Shown here: in pieces, positions 53,066 to 61,198 of the stretch
Layout: every line of letters begins with the position of its first letter
Position numbering within the stretch: the stretch's first letter is position 1
From: Desulfobulbaceae bacterium
GTDB taxonomy: Bacteria; Desulfobacterota; Desulfobulbia; Desulfobulbales; Desulfocapsaceae
Reading direction: 5' to 3'
DNA: 64,000 bases
Assembly (NCBI GenBank): GCA_009773475.1
Contig: WSXV01000019.1
Location: 1 to 64,000 of the forward strand
Program-made: the position numbers and the translations under genes
Notes under the pieces: generated by a model
The model's input: only the letters and a program-made list of their open reading frames with translations
Told to the model about the DNA's origin: nothing
The model's database searches: none

Positions 53066-54715
53066 TTATTGGGTTTTCTTTACAGCCTGTTTGACAGAAA
53101 GAGGAAAGGGGACATCTTTTTGCAGGTCTGGCGGGAGATTATTGCGGGCCTGACTGGCCGTGCTAAGGGTTGGGTATTCTCCATAAAAAAGGAGGTATGT
53201 TGGCGGAGATGTTGTTTTTTTGAGAATGATAAATCTATCTGATTCTTTCTGGTATTCCTTTTTGCCCAGGATTTTTGTTAATTTTTCTTTGGCATCACTA
53301 TCGGTAAGAACCATAAGCTGTAAGGTGAAATGGTCATTCTTCTTACCTTTCAGCCAGTTCTCGCCGGCAGCCAAGCTTTTTAACGGAAGCTTGCTGGTGG
53401 CGTCGGGCTTGACTGCTTTGACTTTTGTAAGGGGCTCTGGGGTAATAAGAGGGGTCTTGTTTTTTTTGGGGATATTTTCAGCAATGATCACCTGCGTCGT
53501 TGAGGCTTGAGTTGAAAGGGCAGGAGTCGTATCTGCCGGAGGCAATGGAGTGGATGAGCCTGGCTCTGGTTTGACAGGTTCAGTGACAGTTTCTGGCGCT
53601 GCTGTAAGAGTAGGTTGAGACAATGATGCTGCAGGTTCAATGGGTGGTGCCGGAGATGGCTGACTGGATAATGTAGCAGGTTCAGTTGGTGGTAAGGGCT
53701 GGACGGCTTGGCTGATCTGCTCATTTGTTACAGCTAGTGCGGGTGGGGCTGTATGCTCAGTTACGGCTTCTCTTACCTCAGGCGTGGCGGGTATTTCTTT
53801 TTGCTTGTCTGCTCTATTGGAGAATAGAAACAGAAAGAGGATCAGAAGAAGAGCGCCACTGGCAAGGACCATTTTGTTTCGGACAAGCGAAAATGGCAGA
53901 CGATGAACAGGGGCCTGGCCTGCGGTCGGAGTATCTATATCCCGGACGTGTTCAAGCAGCACCATGAAGGACGTGTCGTTGGTGCCATGGGAAGATGATC
54001 GAAGAGAATCTTCTGCCAGGCTGTTGATCTTTCTAAAATTGCCCTGGGCCATGGTAAGAATTTTTGCGGCAACTTCCAGGCTGAAGATATTTTTTCTTTC
54101 TGAACCCGGATGTTGCTGCATGCAGAAATTCAGATATTGACAAGTATCTTCGGCTGTTAAAGGCGGGAGTTTAAGATGCACTTCGTGTGCATCCCTGAAT
54201 GTGCAGAGGGCAAGCTGTTCAAGATGGAGTTGCAGTCCTGGTCTGCCAAACAGGATAATCTGGAGCAGCACATCCTCTCCGTTGACCAGATCGATCATTT
54301 TACGAATCCGCTCCAGCGTTGCCAGATAGAGCTTTTCCGCTTCATCAATGATAATCATGAGGCGTTTGTTTTGTTCTCGAAGGATACGAGAAAGCTCCGT
54401 CAGGAGATGCCCGTTTCCCATAGAGCTGTTTTCCTCGGAAAAAGTCAGGTCAAGCTTTAAGGCAATAATCTGAAGAATGTAATCAAAAGAGTCGACCGAG
54501 CAGGGAAACGAGATCAGCAGATAGGATTCCGGGAGATCATTTTCCAGCATTGTGGAGAGCATGGTCTTTCCATACCCTTCTTCACCGACGCAGGTAATCA
54601 GGCTGGCCGAGCTGGCTATTGCAGTTCGTAATGCTTCAAGGGTGGCTTGCCGACCGCTATCTGGAAAAAATAAGCCATGGTCAAAAGGAGAGGGCTGCAT
54701 GCTTGGTTGTTCCAT
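53066..54715 (-). CDS. ExeA-like AAA ATPase fused to membrane helix and SPOR domain
   Basis: This 549-residue protein has an N-terminal AAA ATPase of the ExeA/GspA type. Walker A is GEEGYGKT (44-51) and Walker B is LMIIIDEAEKL (Asp124, Glu125). One membrane helix (about 281-299) follows, then a long Pro/Ser/Thr/Ala-rich linker (about 305-430) and a C-terminal SPOR domain (about 455-545). SPOR domains bind denuded peptidoglycan at the division septum. Topology would put the ATPase in the cytoplasm and the SPOR domain in the periplasm, as in DamX-like proteins. No partner genes are adjacent. Confidence 0.85.
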   Translation of the reverse strand: MEQPSMQPSPFDHGLFFPDSGRQATLEALRTAIASSASLITCVGEEGYGKTMLSTMLENDLPESYLLISFPCSVDSFDYILQIIALKLDLTFSEENSSMGNGHLLTELSRILREQNKRLMIIIDEAEKLYLATLERIRKMIDLVNGEDVLLQIILFGRPGLQLHLEQLALCTFRDAHEVHLKLPPLTAEDTCQYLNFCMQQHPGSERKNIFSLEVAAKILTMAQGNFRKINSLAEDSLRSSSHGTNDTSFMVLLEHVRDIDTPTAGQAPVHRLPFSLVRNKMVLASGALLLILFLFLFSNRADKQKEIPATPEVREAVTEHTAPPALAVTNEQISQAVQPLPPTEPATLSSQPSPAPPIEPAASLSQPTLTAAPETVTEPVKPEPGSSTPLPPADTTPALSTQASTTQVIIAENIPKKNKTPLITPEPLTKVKAVKPDATSKLPLKSLAAGENWLKGKKNDHFTLQLMVLTDSDAKEKLTKILGKKEYQKESDRFIILKKTTSPPTYLLFYGEYPTLSTASQARNNLPPDLQKDVPFPLSVKQAVKKTQ

Positions 54716-55154
54716 TTGTCTCTATCTTCTTTTTTCTTTAATGAAAGCGCCCAGCTGTTTAAAATACGCCATGTTGGAATGATGATTTGTTACAATTCGT
54801 TGTGGATAAAGACTTGTTCTGTTGTGCTGGAGCAGCCGTGTGCTTGTGTCCCCGCTAATAATGAGCAAAGAAAGCGTAACATTAAACAGTGTATATGCCA
54901 CAACTAATCAGCGACGTTGAGTGATTTAGCCGGTATTCTCCTGGAATTGAATAGAGAAAGTGGTGTGGTCTCCGAGATTTTATTACAAATGTCAGGAGTT
55001 TTCGTAGAGTGCCGGGGGGGCCACCATCTATTTCAGGGTGCAGCTTAGAAAAATAAGGGAGAGATGAAGTTGCGAGCTCTGAGCTGCGTTTCAGCTATCC
55101 CCAAACTCACAAAAATAATCAGAAGCACGACTCTGATCAAGCAAATAATCCATT
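54716..55154. other. Divergent intergenic region without recognised gene
   Basis: This region holds the start regions of the two divergent genes. A 69-codon frame from 55064 has a good ribosome binding site (GGGAGAG) but overlaps the exporter gene out of frame. No riboswitch, repeat or promoter could be called with confidence. Confidence 0.4.
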
Positions 55155-55874
55155 ATGTTTCTTCCTGTCTGTATAGGTTTTATATTTTTGTTGGCCGGCT
55201 CGGTGCAGGGCATGACTGGTTTCGGGTCGGCTCTGGTCGCTATGCCACTGTTAAGTCTGTCGATAGATATTAAAAGTGCGGTTCCCCTTTGTACTTTGAA
55301 CAGCCTTGTCATTACCAGTTTTCTGGCATTGCGGATGAAAAAACATCTGGATAGAAAGAAGATTCTTCCATTATGTCTTGCCGCTATTCCAGGGATGCTT
55401 GTGGGGGTTACGCTGCTCAAGAAGGTGAGCTCCGCAAATATCAGCATCGGGCTTGGTGTCCTGCTGATTGCCTATTCCTGTTATAGCCTTCTTATCAAGA
55501 TCAGGCAGCGAAAGCTGCATCCTGGCTGGTCTTATCTGGCTGGATTTTCAACCGGGGCGATTGGTGCCGCTTTCAGCTCCGGCGGCCCGCCTGTGATTAT
55601 TTACGCCTCGTTGAGTGATTGGGACAAAGATGAAATCAAGGCCACCCTTACTGGATTTTTTCTCTTTAACTCCGCCATGAGTGCCACTGCCCATGCTGTG
55701 AGCGGGTTGACTACGGTGTCGGTTCTTTCATCATTCATGTATTCTGCGCCGTGTGTTCTGCTGGGGACCATTCTTGGTTCTCATTATTATGGCCGTATAG
55801 AAAGAAACGTATATCTTAAGGTAATATTTACCTTTTTGATTTTCATGGGCATCATGATGATTGTGCTGGTGTAG
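55155..55874 (+). CDS. TauE/SafE-family anion exporter
   Basis: This 239-residue membrane protein has the two-repeat TauE/SafE fold with about seven or eight helices. Repeat starts are seen as GSVQGMTGFGSALVAMPLL and LAGFSTGAIGAAFSSGGPPVIIYA. Members export or import sulfite, sulfoacetate and related anions. In a sulfur-metabolising organism sulfite handling is a reasonable guess, but the substrate cannot be read from sequence. The start lacks a clear ribosome binding site, and earlier signals are out of frame. It is 56 bases before the acetolactate-synthase-type gene. Confidence 0.85.
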   Translation: MFLPVCIGFIFLLAGSVQGMTGFGSALVAMPLLSLSIDIKSAVPLCTLNSLVITSFLALRMKKHLDRKKILPLCLAAIPGMLVGVTLLKKVSSANISIGLGVLLIAYSCYSLLIKIRQRKLHPGWSYLAGFSTGAIGAAFSSGGPPVIIYASLSDWDKDEIKATLTGFFLFNSAMSATAHAVSGLTTVSVLSSFMYSAPCVLLGTILGSHYYGRIERNVYLKVIFTFLIFMGIMMIVLV

Positions 55875-55930
55875 ACCATTAATTCACGTTCCCAATGTCA
55901 CATTGAATATAAAAGATACGAGGAAAAACT

Positions 55931-57574
55931 ATGAATGGTGCTGAGCTGTTGGTGCAGTGTTTGGAGAAGGAAGGCGTTGATACGATTTTCGGTATCCCGG
56001 GTGAAGAAAATCTCGATTTTCTCGAGGCCTTGAGAAAATCCTCGATCCGGCTGATCCTGACCCGTCATGAGCAGGCTGCAGGATTTATGGCCGCCACGTA
56101 TGGTCGGCTGACGGGGAAGCCGGGGGTTTGTCTTTCGACCCTGGGGCCAGGGGCAACGAATTTTGTCACTGCCGTTTCCTATGCCTTACTGGGGGGGATG
56201 CCGGTTCTTTTTATTACCGGACAGAAGCCGATAAAGAAGAGCAAGCAGGGGCGTTTCCAGATCCTTGATGTGGTGAGGATGATGGAGCCTTTGACTAAAT
56301 TTACCAAGCAGATCGTCACCGCCGGCAGTATCCCGCCCCTGGTTCGGGATGTGTTTCGGATTGCCACCGCTGACAAGCCAGGTCCGGTTCATCTGGAGTT
56401 GCCTGAGGATATTGCCGCCGAAAAAACAGATAATCAGCCTTTTTCGCAAACGCGGATGTATCCCCCCCACGCCGATCCTGAGTCGATTATTGTCGCAGCA
56501 AAGCTTATTAATGAGGCCCGGTATCCCCTCTTTCTGTTTGGGGCAGAGGCGAAACGGCCGGACGTCTGCCGGATTGCAAGTGAGTTGATTGAGAGAACAG
56601 GGATCTATTTCTTTACCACCCAGATGGGCAAGGGAATTATTGACGAACGATCGCCCTGTTCCCTTGGAACAGCAGCTCTTTCCGATCATGATTATCTCCA
56701 TTGTGCCATTGCGCGCGCCGATGTGATCATCAATGTTGGCCATGATGTGGTCGAAAAACCGCCATTTTTCATGAACCATGGCGGGATGCAGGTTATCCAT
56801 GTGAACTCTTCAGCCGCTGGGATTGATGAGGTGTATTTTCCCCAGTATGAGGTGATTGGGGACATTGGCGCCAGCCTTGGATGCTTGTCGCAAATGCTTG
56901 ACAGACGACCCCCCCATGCGGAACACGATTATTTTCAGCGTATCCATGAGGAGATCAATACCCATGTGTATTGTGATCCCGGGCATGATTGCTTTCCAGA
57001 CACCCCCCAGCGGATCGTCAGTGATATCCGCAATACGGTGGCTGATGATGCGGTAATTTCCCTGGACAATGGCATGTACAAGATCTGGTTCGCCCGTAAT
57101 TACAAGGCAAGTCAACCCGATTCCCTGCTTCTCGATAATGCCTTGGCCACCATGGGTGCCGGTTTTCCGGTGGCTATTGCCGCCAAGCTGTTGTATCCGC
57201 AAAGGCAGGTCGTGGCGGTGTGCGGGGATGGTGGCTTCATGATGAACTCTCAGGAAATGGAGACTGCCATCCGGCTCAAGCTGAACCTGGTGGTGATCGT
57301 CCTGCGTGACAACGGCTATGGGATGATTAAGTGGAAGCAGAGTGGGATGAACCTTCCTGACTTTGGTCTTGACTTTCTGAATCCTGATTTCATACAATAT
57401 GCTAAGAGCTATGGGGCTCAAGGGGTTCGCGTGTCACGGTCCGGGCATCTGGTGGAATTGTTATCAGGTTGTCTGCAGCAACCCGGACTGCATCTTATTG
57501 AGGTCCCTGTGGATTATTCGCAGAATGAAAAGGTCTTTTTTCAGGAGCTTCGGGATAAAACTTGCCTGCTTTAG
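55931..57574 (+). CDS. Thiamine-diphosphate enzyme, acetolactate synthase large-subunit type
   Basis: This 547-residue TPP enzyme has three domains. The N-terminal part has the catalytic Glu in LTRHEQAAGFMAATYGR and STLGPGATN. The C-terminal domain has the TPP/Mg motif GDGGFMMNSQEMETAIR followed by LRDNGYGMIKWKQ. It most resembles acetolactate synthases of the AlsS/IlvB type. No small regulatory subunit gene is adjacent. A role in pyruvate or acetoin metabolism is possible, and sulfo-metabolic TPP enzymes (sulfoacetaldehyde acetyltransferase, sulfopyruvate decarboxylase) are related families. It overlaps the kinase gene by 13 bases. Confidence 0.85.
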   Translation: MNGAELLVQCLEKEGVDTIFGIPGEENLDFLEALRKSSIRLILTRHEQAAGFMAATYGRLTGKPGVCLSTLGPGATNFVTAVSYALLGGMPVLFITGQKPIKKSKQGRFQILDVVRMMEPLTKFTKQIVTAGSIPPLVRDVFRIATADKPGPVHLELPEDIAAEKTDNQPFSQTRMYPPHADPESIIVAAKLINEARYPLFLFGAEAKRPDVCRIASELIERTGIYFFTTQMGKGIIDERSPCSLGTAALSDHDYLHCAIARADVIINVGHDVVEKPPFFMNHGGMQVIHVNSSAAGIDEVYFPQYEVIGDIGASLGCLSQMLDRRPPHAEHDYFQRIHEEINTHVYCDPGHDCFPDTPQRIVSDIRNTVADDAVISLDNGMYKIWFARNYKASQPDSLLLDNALATMGAGFPVAIAAKLLYPQRQVVAVCGDGGFMMNSQEMETAIRLKLNLVVIVLRDNGYGMIKWKQSGMNLPDFGLDFLNPDFIQYAKSYGAQGVRVSRSGHLVELLSGCLQQPGLHLIEVPVDYSQNEKVFFQELRDKTCLL

Positions 57575-59556
57575 CGACCATAATTCAACCGATAAAAAAA
57601 TATAGGGTCATTGCCAGTGCGATCTGGATAGGCACTGTTCTGCTTTCATTTCTCTGGAATTATACCGATGATATCCGAGAAAAAAATGCCATAGCCTTGG
57701 AAACAGCCAGGGCCTTCTTTACCCAGATAGTGGCCGTTCGTTCCTGGAATTCAGAACATGGCGGGGTCTTTGTCTTTACCGATGAAAAAACGCCGCTCAA
57801 TCCCTCTTTGCCAAAAGATCAACAGGCCCTCGTGACGAATGATGGTCGCTTACTCACAAGGATGAATCCGGCCTATATGACCCGTCAGATTTTCGAGGTT
57901 GCTGACCGCCAGAGTAAGTTGGGATTTCATCTAACCAGTCTGCATCCCGTCCGCCAGGAAAATAAGGCACTGCCGTGGGAAGAGGAATGGCTGAAGGTCT
58001 TTGAAACAGGGATAAAGGAAAAAAGCACCTTTGTCCATGATCTGGAGGGTGAGGTCTTTCGCTATATGGCGCCATTGTATGTGAACGAGACCTGCCTTCC
58101 CTGTCATGCCGGCTATCGTAAAGGTGATATCCGGGGCGGCATTTCCATCTCTCTGCCCCTGAGTTTTCATAAATCGGCCTGGCCGTTACTCATCAGTCAT
58201 GTTGGGGCGGCAATTATGGGGCTTCTGGGGATTCATTTTTTTGCCAGTCGTTTGCAAGTGCGAAGTGAGCAGTTGGTGGCAACCAATCAACATCTGTTGC
58301 AGGAGATTGAAGAACGTAAGCAGAGTGGACAGGAACTGGTTAAAATCAAGGACGAGCTTGAGTCCAGGGTGATCAGTCGCACTGCTGAGTTGAGTCGGGC
58401 CAATATCCTCCTTGATACGAAAATCAAGGAGCAGGAGCAGGTTGAAAAGGCCTTGGTCGTCAGTAATGACGAATTTATGCAGATCTTTAACAGTGCGCCT
58501 GACGGCATGCAAATTATTGATCGTGATTTTACGATTGTCCGTGCCAATCGGGCATTCACGGCCCTTGTCGGTCAGGATGACGGGGAGATTGTTGGACGTA
58601 AATGTTTTGAAGTTTTTTACGGATTGCTCTGCAATACCCCTGAATGTCCCTTGAACAGGATTCTTGCAGGTGCGGAAAGGGTGGAGGTGGAGTCCAGAAA
58701 AAACAGGGCGGATGGCAGGAGTTTTCCTTGTGTTGTTACGGCCACTCCCTTTCGTGCCCCAACCGGCCAGCTCACCGGGATTATAGAAGTAACACGGGAT
58801 ATTTCCAGTTGGAAGGAAACGGAGCGGGCGCTGTCGCAATCAGCCCATGACCTGTTTCTGCGAAATCAGGAACTCCAGGACTTTTCCTATGTGATCTCCC
58901 ATGACCTGCAGGAGCCGTTGATGTTGATCCAGGCCTTTAGCCAGCGTTTACGGGGAATCTTTCCAAAGGATCTCCCGGAGAAAGCAGAGGCCTATCTTGA
59001 ACGGATCATCAATTCCGCAGAGCGTATGCAGTTGCTGATCAACGGCCTGCTCTATTATTCGAGGATCGAGAAAGATGCCCAACCCTTCACCGAGGTGAAT
59101 CTCAATAGTATCATTCAGGCTGTTCTTGAAGATTTGTCGGTCAAGATAGAAGAGAGTGGCGCCGTAGTCTTTATTGAAAAACTGGGGGTTATCGTGGCCG
59201 ATTCTTTACAGATGCGGCAGCTTTTTCAGAACATTATCGGCAATAGTCTCAAGTATCATCATCCTGATCGAGCACCGGAAATCCGGATTACCCTAACTCG
59301 GGTACCGGAGGGGTTTGATCCGGACTCCCATCTTTCTATTTCCATAAGGGATAATGGCATTGGCTTTAAAGAGGAGTATCACGAAAAGATTTTTCACATC
59401 TTTCAGCGTTTGCATACAAGGCAGCAATTTCAAGGCACGGGAATTGGGCTCACCATCTGTAAAAAGATCGTGGAGCATCATCAAGGTGGAATCAGTGCTA
59501 CGGCTGTGCAGGGCCAGGGGGCTGAATTTATTGTCACTCTGCCCCTGGTTCAGTAA
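57562..59556 (+). CDS. Hybrid-free sensor histidine kinase with DUF3365 heme-c domain and PAS
   Basis: This 664-residue protein has a membrane helix (about 17-33) and a periplasmic DUF3365-like domain with a CxxCH heme motif (Cys178, Cys181, His182). A second helix (about 208-228), a coiled-coil signalling segment, a PAS domain (about 298-415), a HisKA domain with phospho-acceptor His447 (SYVISHDLQEP) and a HATPase_c domain follow. Its boxes are QNIIGNSLKY, IRDNGIGFKE and GTGIGLTICKK. The start is a TTG inside the upstream gene. No response regulator is adjacent, so the partner is elsewhere. The PAS also has a Cys pair (LCNTPEC). Confidence 0.88.
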   Translation: MPALATIIQPIKKYRVIASAIWIGTVLLSFLWNYTDDIREKNAIALETARAFFTQIVAVRSWNSEHGGVFVFTDEKTPLNPSLPKDQQALVTNDGRLLTRMNPAYMTRQIFEVADRQSKLGFHLTSLHPVRQENKALPWEEEWLKVFETGIKEKSTFVHDLEGEVFRYMAPLYVNETCLPCHAGYRKGDIRGGISISLPLSFHKSAWPLLISHVGAAIMGLLGIHFFASRLQVRSEQLVATNQHLLQEIEERKQSGQELVKIKDELESRVISRTAELSRANILLDTKIKEQEQVEKALVVSNDEFMQIFNSAPDGMQIIDRDFTIVRANRAFTALVGQDDGEIVGRKCFEVFYGLLCNTPECPLNRILAGAERVEVESRKNRADGRSFPCVVTATPFRAPTGQLTGIIEVTRDISSWKETERALSQSAHDLFLRNQELQDFSYVISHDLQEPLMLIQAFSQRLRGIFPKDLPEKAEAYLERIINSAERMQLLINGLLYYSRIEKDAQPFTEVNLNSIIQAVLEDLSVKIEESGAVVFIEKLGVIVADSLQMRQLFQNIIGNSLKYHHPDRAPEIRITLTRVPEGFDPDSHLSISIRDNGIGFKEEYHEKIFHIFQRLHTRQQFQGTGIGLTICKKIVEHHQGGISATAVQGQGAEFIVTLPLVQ

Positions 59557-59669
59557 GCCACATGCAGTGCTATTTTCTCCTTGTCCGCGACCGAACTTTC
59601 TGGACGTAGTTGTCCGTTGGTTTAGTCCGCCTAATTGACTTCCTCCCTTGCGGCAGGTAGTATGCGATC

Positions 59670-60359
59670 ATGGCTCTCTTTCAGCTGACCAGTGAAATCA
59701 TCTTCCCACCGCCATTCTTAGCGGACGAAAACGGTCTCCTCGCCTTTGGTGGAGACCTTCAGCCAGCCAGGCTGGTGGCGGCGTATCGGTCAGGAATATT
59801 TCCCTGGTTTTCACCTGGTGACCCCATCCTCTGGTGGTTTCTCAATCCCCGACTGGTTCTTTTTCTGGAAGAATTCAAGGTCAGTCGCCGGCTGACCAGA
59901 GAATTGCGCTCGTCCCGGTTCAGGGTGACTTTTGATCAGGCCTTTGAGCAGGTTATGGCTTCCTGTGCTCAGGTTCGTTTGGAGAAAGGAGAAGGCACCT
60001 GGATCAGCAAAGAGATGCTTGCCGCTTATTGCCGCTTGCATGATCTGGGATATGCCCATTCGGTGGAGTGCTGGCAGGGCGAGGTATTGGCTGGCGGGTT
60101 GTATGGTATAGCGCTGGATCGGATTTTCTTCGGCGAGTCGATGTTCACCAGGGTCAGCAATGGTTCCAAAGTTGCCCTTGCCGCCCTGGTGTCGAGGTTG
60201 AAATCGACAGGTTTTCAGCTTATTGATTGCCAGATGACCACTCGGCATCTGGTAAGTTTCGGGGCACGGGAAATAGCAGGAACAGAATTTCTTGATCAGC
60301 TTCAGTCCTTTATTCAAACAACGGTTCCTGATGGTAAATGGTGTGATGATAGATTCTAA
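59670..60359 (+). CDS. aat: Leucyl/phenylalanyl-tRNA-protein transferase
   Basis: This 229-residue enzyme adds Leu or Phe to N-terminal Arg/Lys of proteins, which marks them for ClpS/ClpAP degradation by the N-end rule. The signature is clear: FPPPFLADENGLLAFGGDL, AAYRSGIFPWFSPGDPILWW and GGLYGIALDRIFFGESMF with VSNGSKVAL. Length and motifs are normal. The next gene starts within its last codons. Confidence 0.96.
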   Translation: MALFQLTSEIIFPPPFLADENGLLAFGGDLQPARLVAAYRSGIFPWFSPGDPILWWFLNPRLVLFLEEFKVSRRLTRELRSSRFRVTFDQAFEQVMASCAQVRLEKGEGTWISKEMLAAYCRLHDLGYAHSVECWQGEVLAGGLYGIALDRIFFGESMFTRVSNGSKVALAALVSRLKSTGFQLIDCQMTTRHLVSFGAREIAGTEFLDQLQSFIQTTVPDGKWCDDRF

Positions 60360-60930
60360 TACGAAAGAAACGTGTGACGGCTGTGGCAGGAAGGCTGTTC
60401 TTCAAGACATGCAGGGCAATGAATTTTGTGATTCCTGTTCGCAGATCGCCCGGGTTGTCCAGGTTGATTCCCCCTTATTGAGCAGGATCTGTTCCTTAGT
60501 CCGCCCTGATCTGCAAGGATCAGAGGACGGAACGCAGGTCTGTGCGAAAAATATGCCGGTGGAGTTGCCCGAGGTTATGGATGCCGTTCGTTACCGGACA
60601 CGTGACCGAGAGCTTAACACCTGGTATGTATCGGTAAGTGAGTTGCGCGGAAACCCCGTGGAGATCTTTGCCTCCACCGCCTTTGATCGTGACCACCACC
60701 TTCAGTCGCGTATCTCCAATCTCACCACGATTACCCGTCTGGTTTCGCTCGTGTTGCGTCATGTGTTCCTTGGAGAAGTCCTGAGTCTTGAAAAGACCAT
60801 CAAGCAGCTGCACCGCAGTTCCAGGCAAAAAAACGACCTTCCCGACATGTTGACTCGAGTGTTAAGTCGTTATGTAAAGTATCCTGCAAAGATGGATGAT
60901 GTGCTGGAGAAGGAGGGGAAGGACTTATAG
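60346..60930 (+). CDS. NrdJ C-terminal-like (TSCPD) small protein
   Basis: This protein of about 194 residues has an N-terminal zinc-ribbon-like CxxC pair (CDGCGRK and CDSCSQ). A domain like the C-terminal part of class II ribonucleotide reductase (NrdJ, TSCPD/NrdJb type) follows. It has RYRTRDRELNTWYVSVSELRGNPVEIFAS, RISNLTTITRLVSLVLRH and the helix KTIKQLHRS. No reductase catalytic domain is nearby. A split-RNR accessory or regulator is possible. The start at 60346 overlaps aat by 14 bases. ATGs further upstream are in frame. Confidence 0.7.
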   Translation: MIDSNTKETCDGCGRKAVLQDMQGNEFCDSCSQIARVVQVDSPLLSRICSLVRPDLQGSEDGTQVCAKNMPVELPEVMDAVRYRTRDRELNTWYVSVSELRGNPVEIFASTAFDRDHHLQSRISNLTTITRLVSLVLRHVFLGEVLSLEKTIKQLHRSSRQKNDLPDMLTRVLSRYVKYPAKMDDVLEKEGKDL

Positions 60931-61198
60931 TCTTGGTATTTCAGATATGGAGGATGGTTCTTGCCGGAAGGCCCCGGGGGGTTCCAGTTGCTCTTGTTCG
61001 TTATTACGTGGAATAAGTTCAGGCGAGTTCCTCGCGTGATGTCTCAATTGGGATTTATCCCTGTCTGCTGAGAACCCCTTGTCTTTCTTGTATTTTCAGA
61101 ACTGCTGAAATTTCCTTTCTGGAAGCTTCCTCAACTTAATGGCATGGCTTTACGATCCGCCGGATTTTTGAAGGTTGTTAAAGGAAATCCTTGCGGGG
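60931..61198. other. Convergent intergenic region
   Basis: This 268-base gap between convergent genes has no gene and no clear terminator. A short GC-rich CCCCGGGG palindrome near 60980 is the only feature. Confidence 0.35.

Noticed and set aside
55064..55273. A 69-codon frame with a good ribosome binding site before the TauE-like gene
   Set aside because: It overlaps the exporter out of frame and ends inside it. The peptide has no recognisable feature, although a leader-peptide role cannot be fully excluded.
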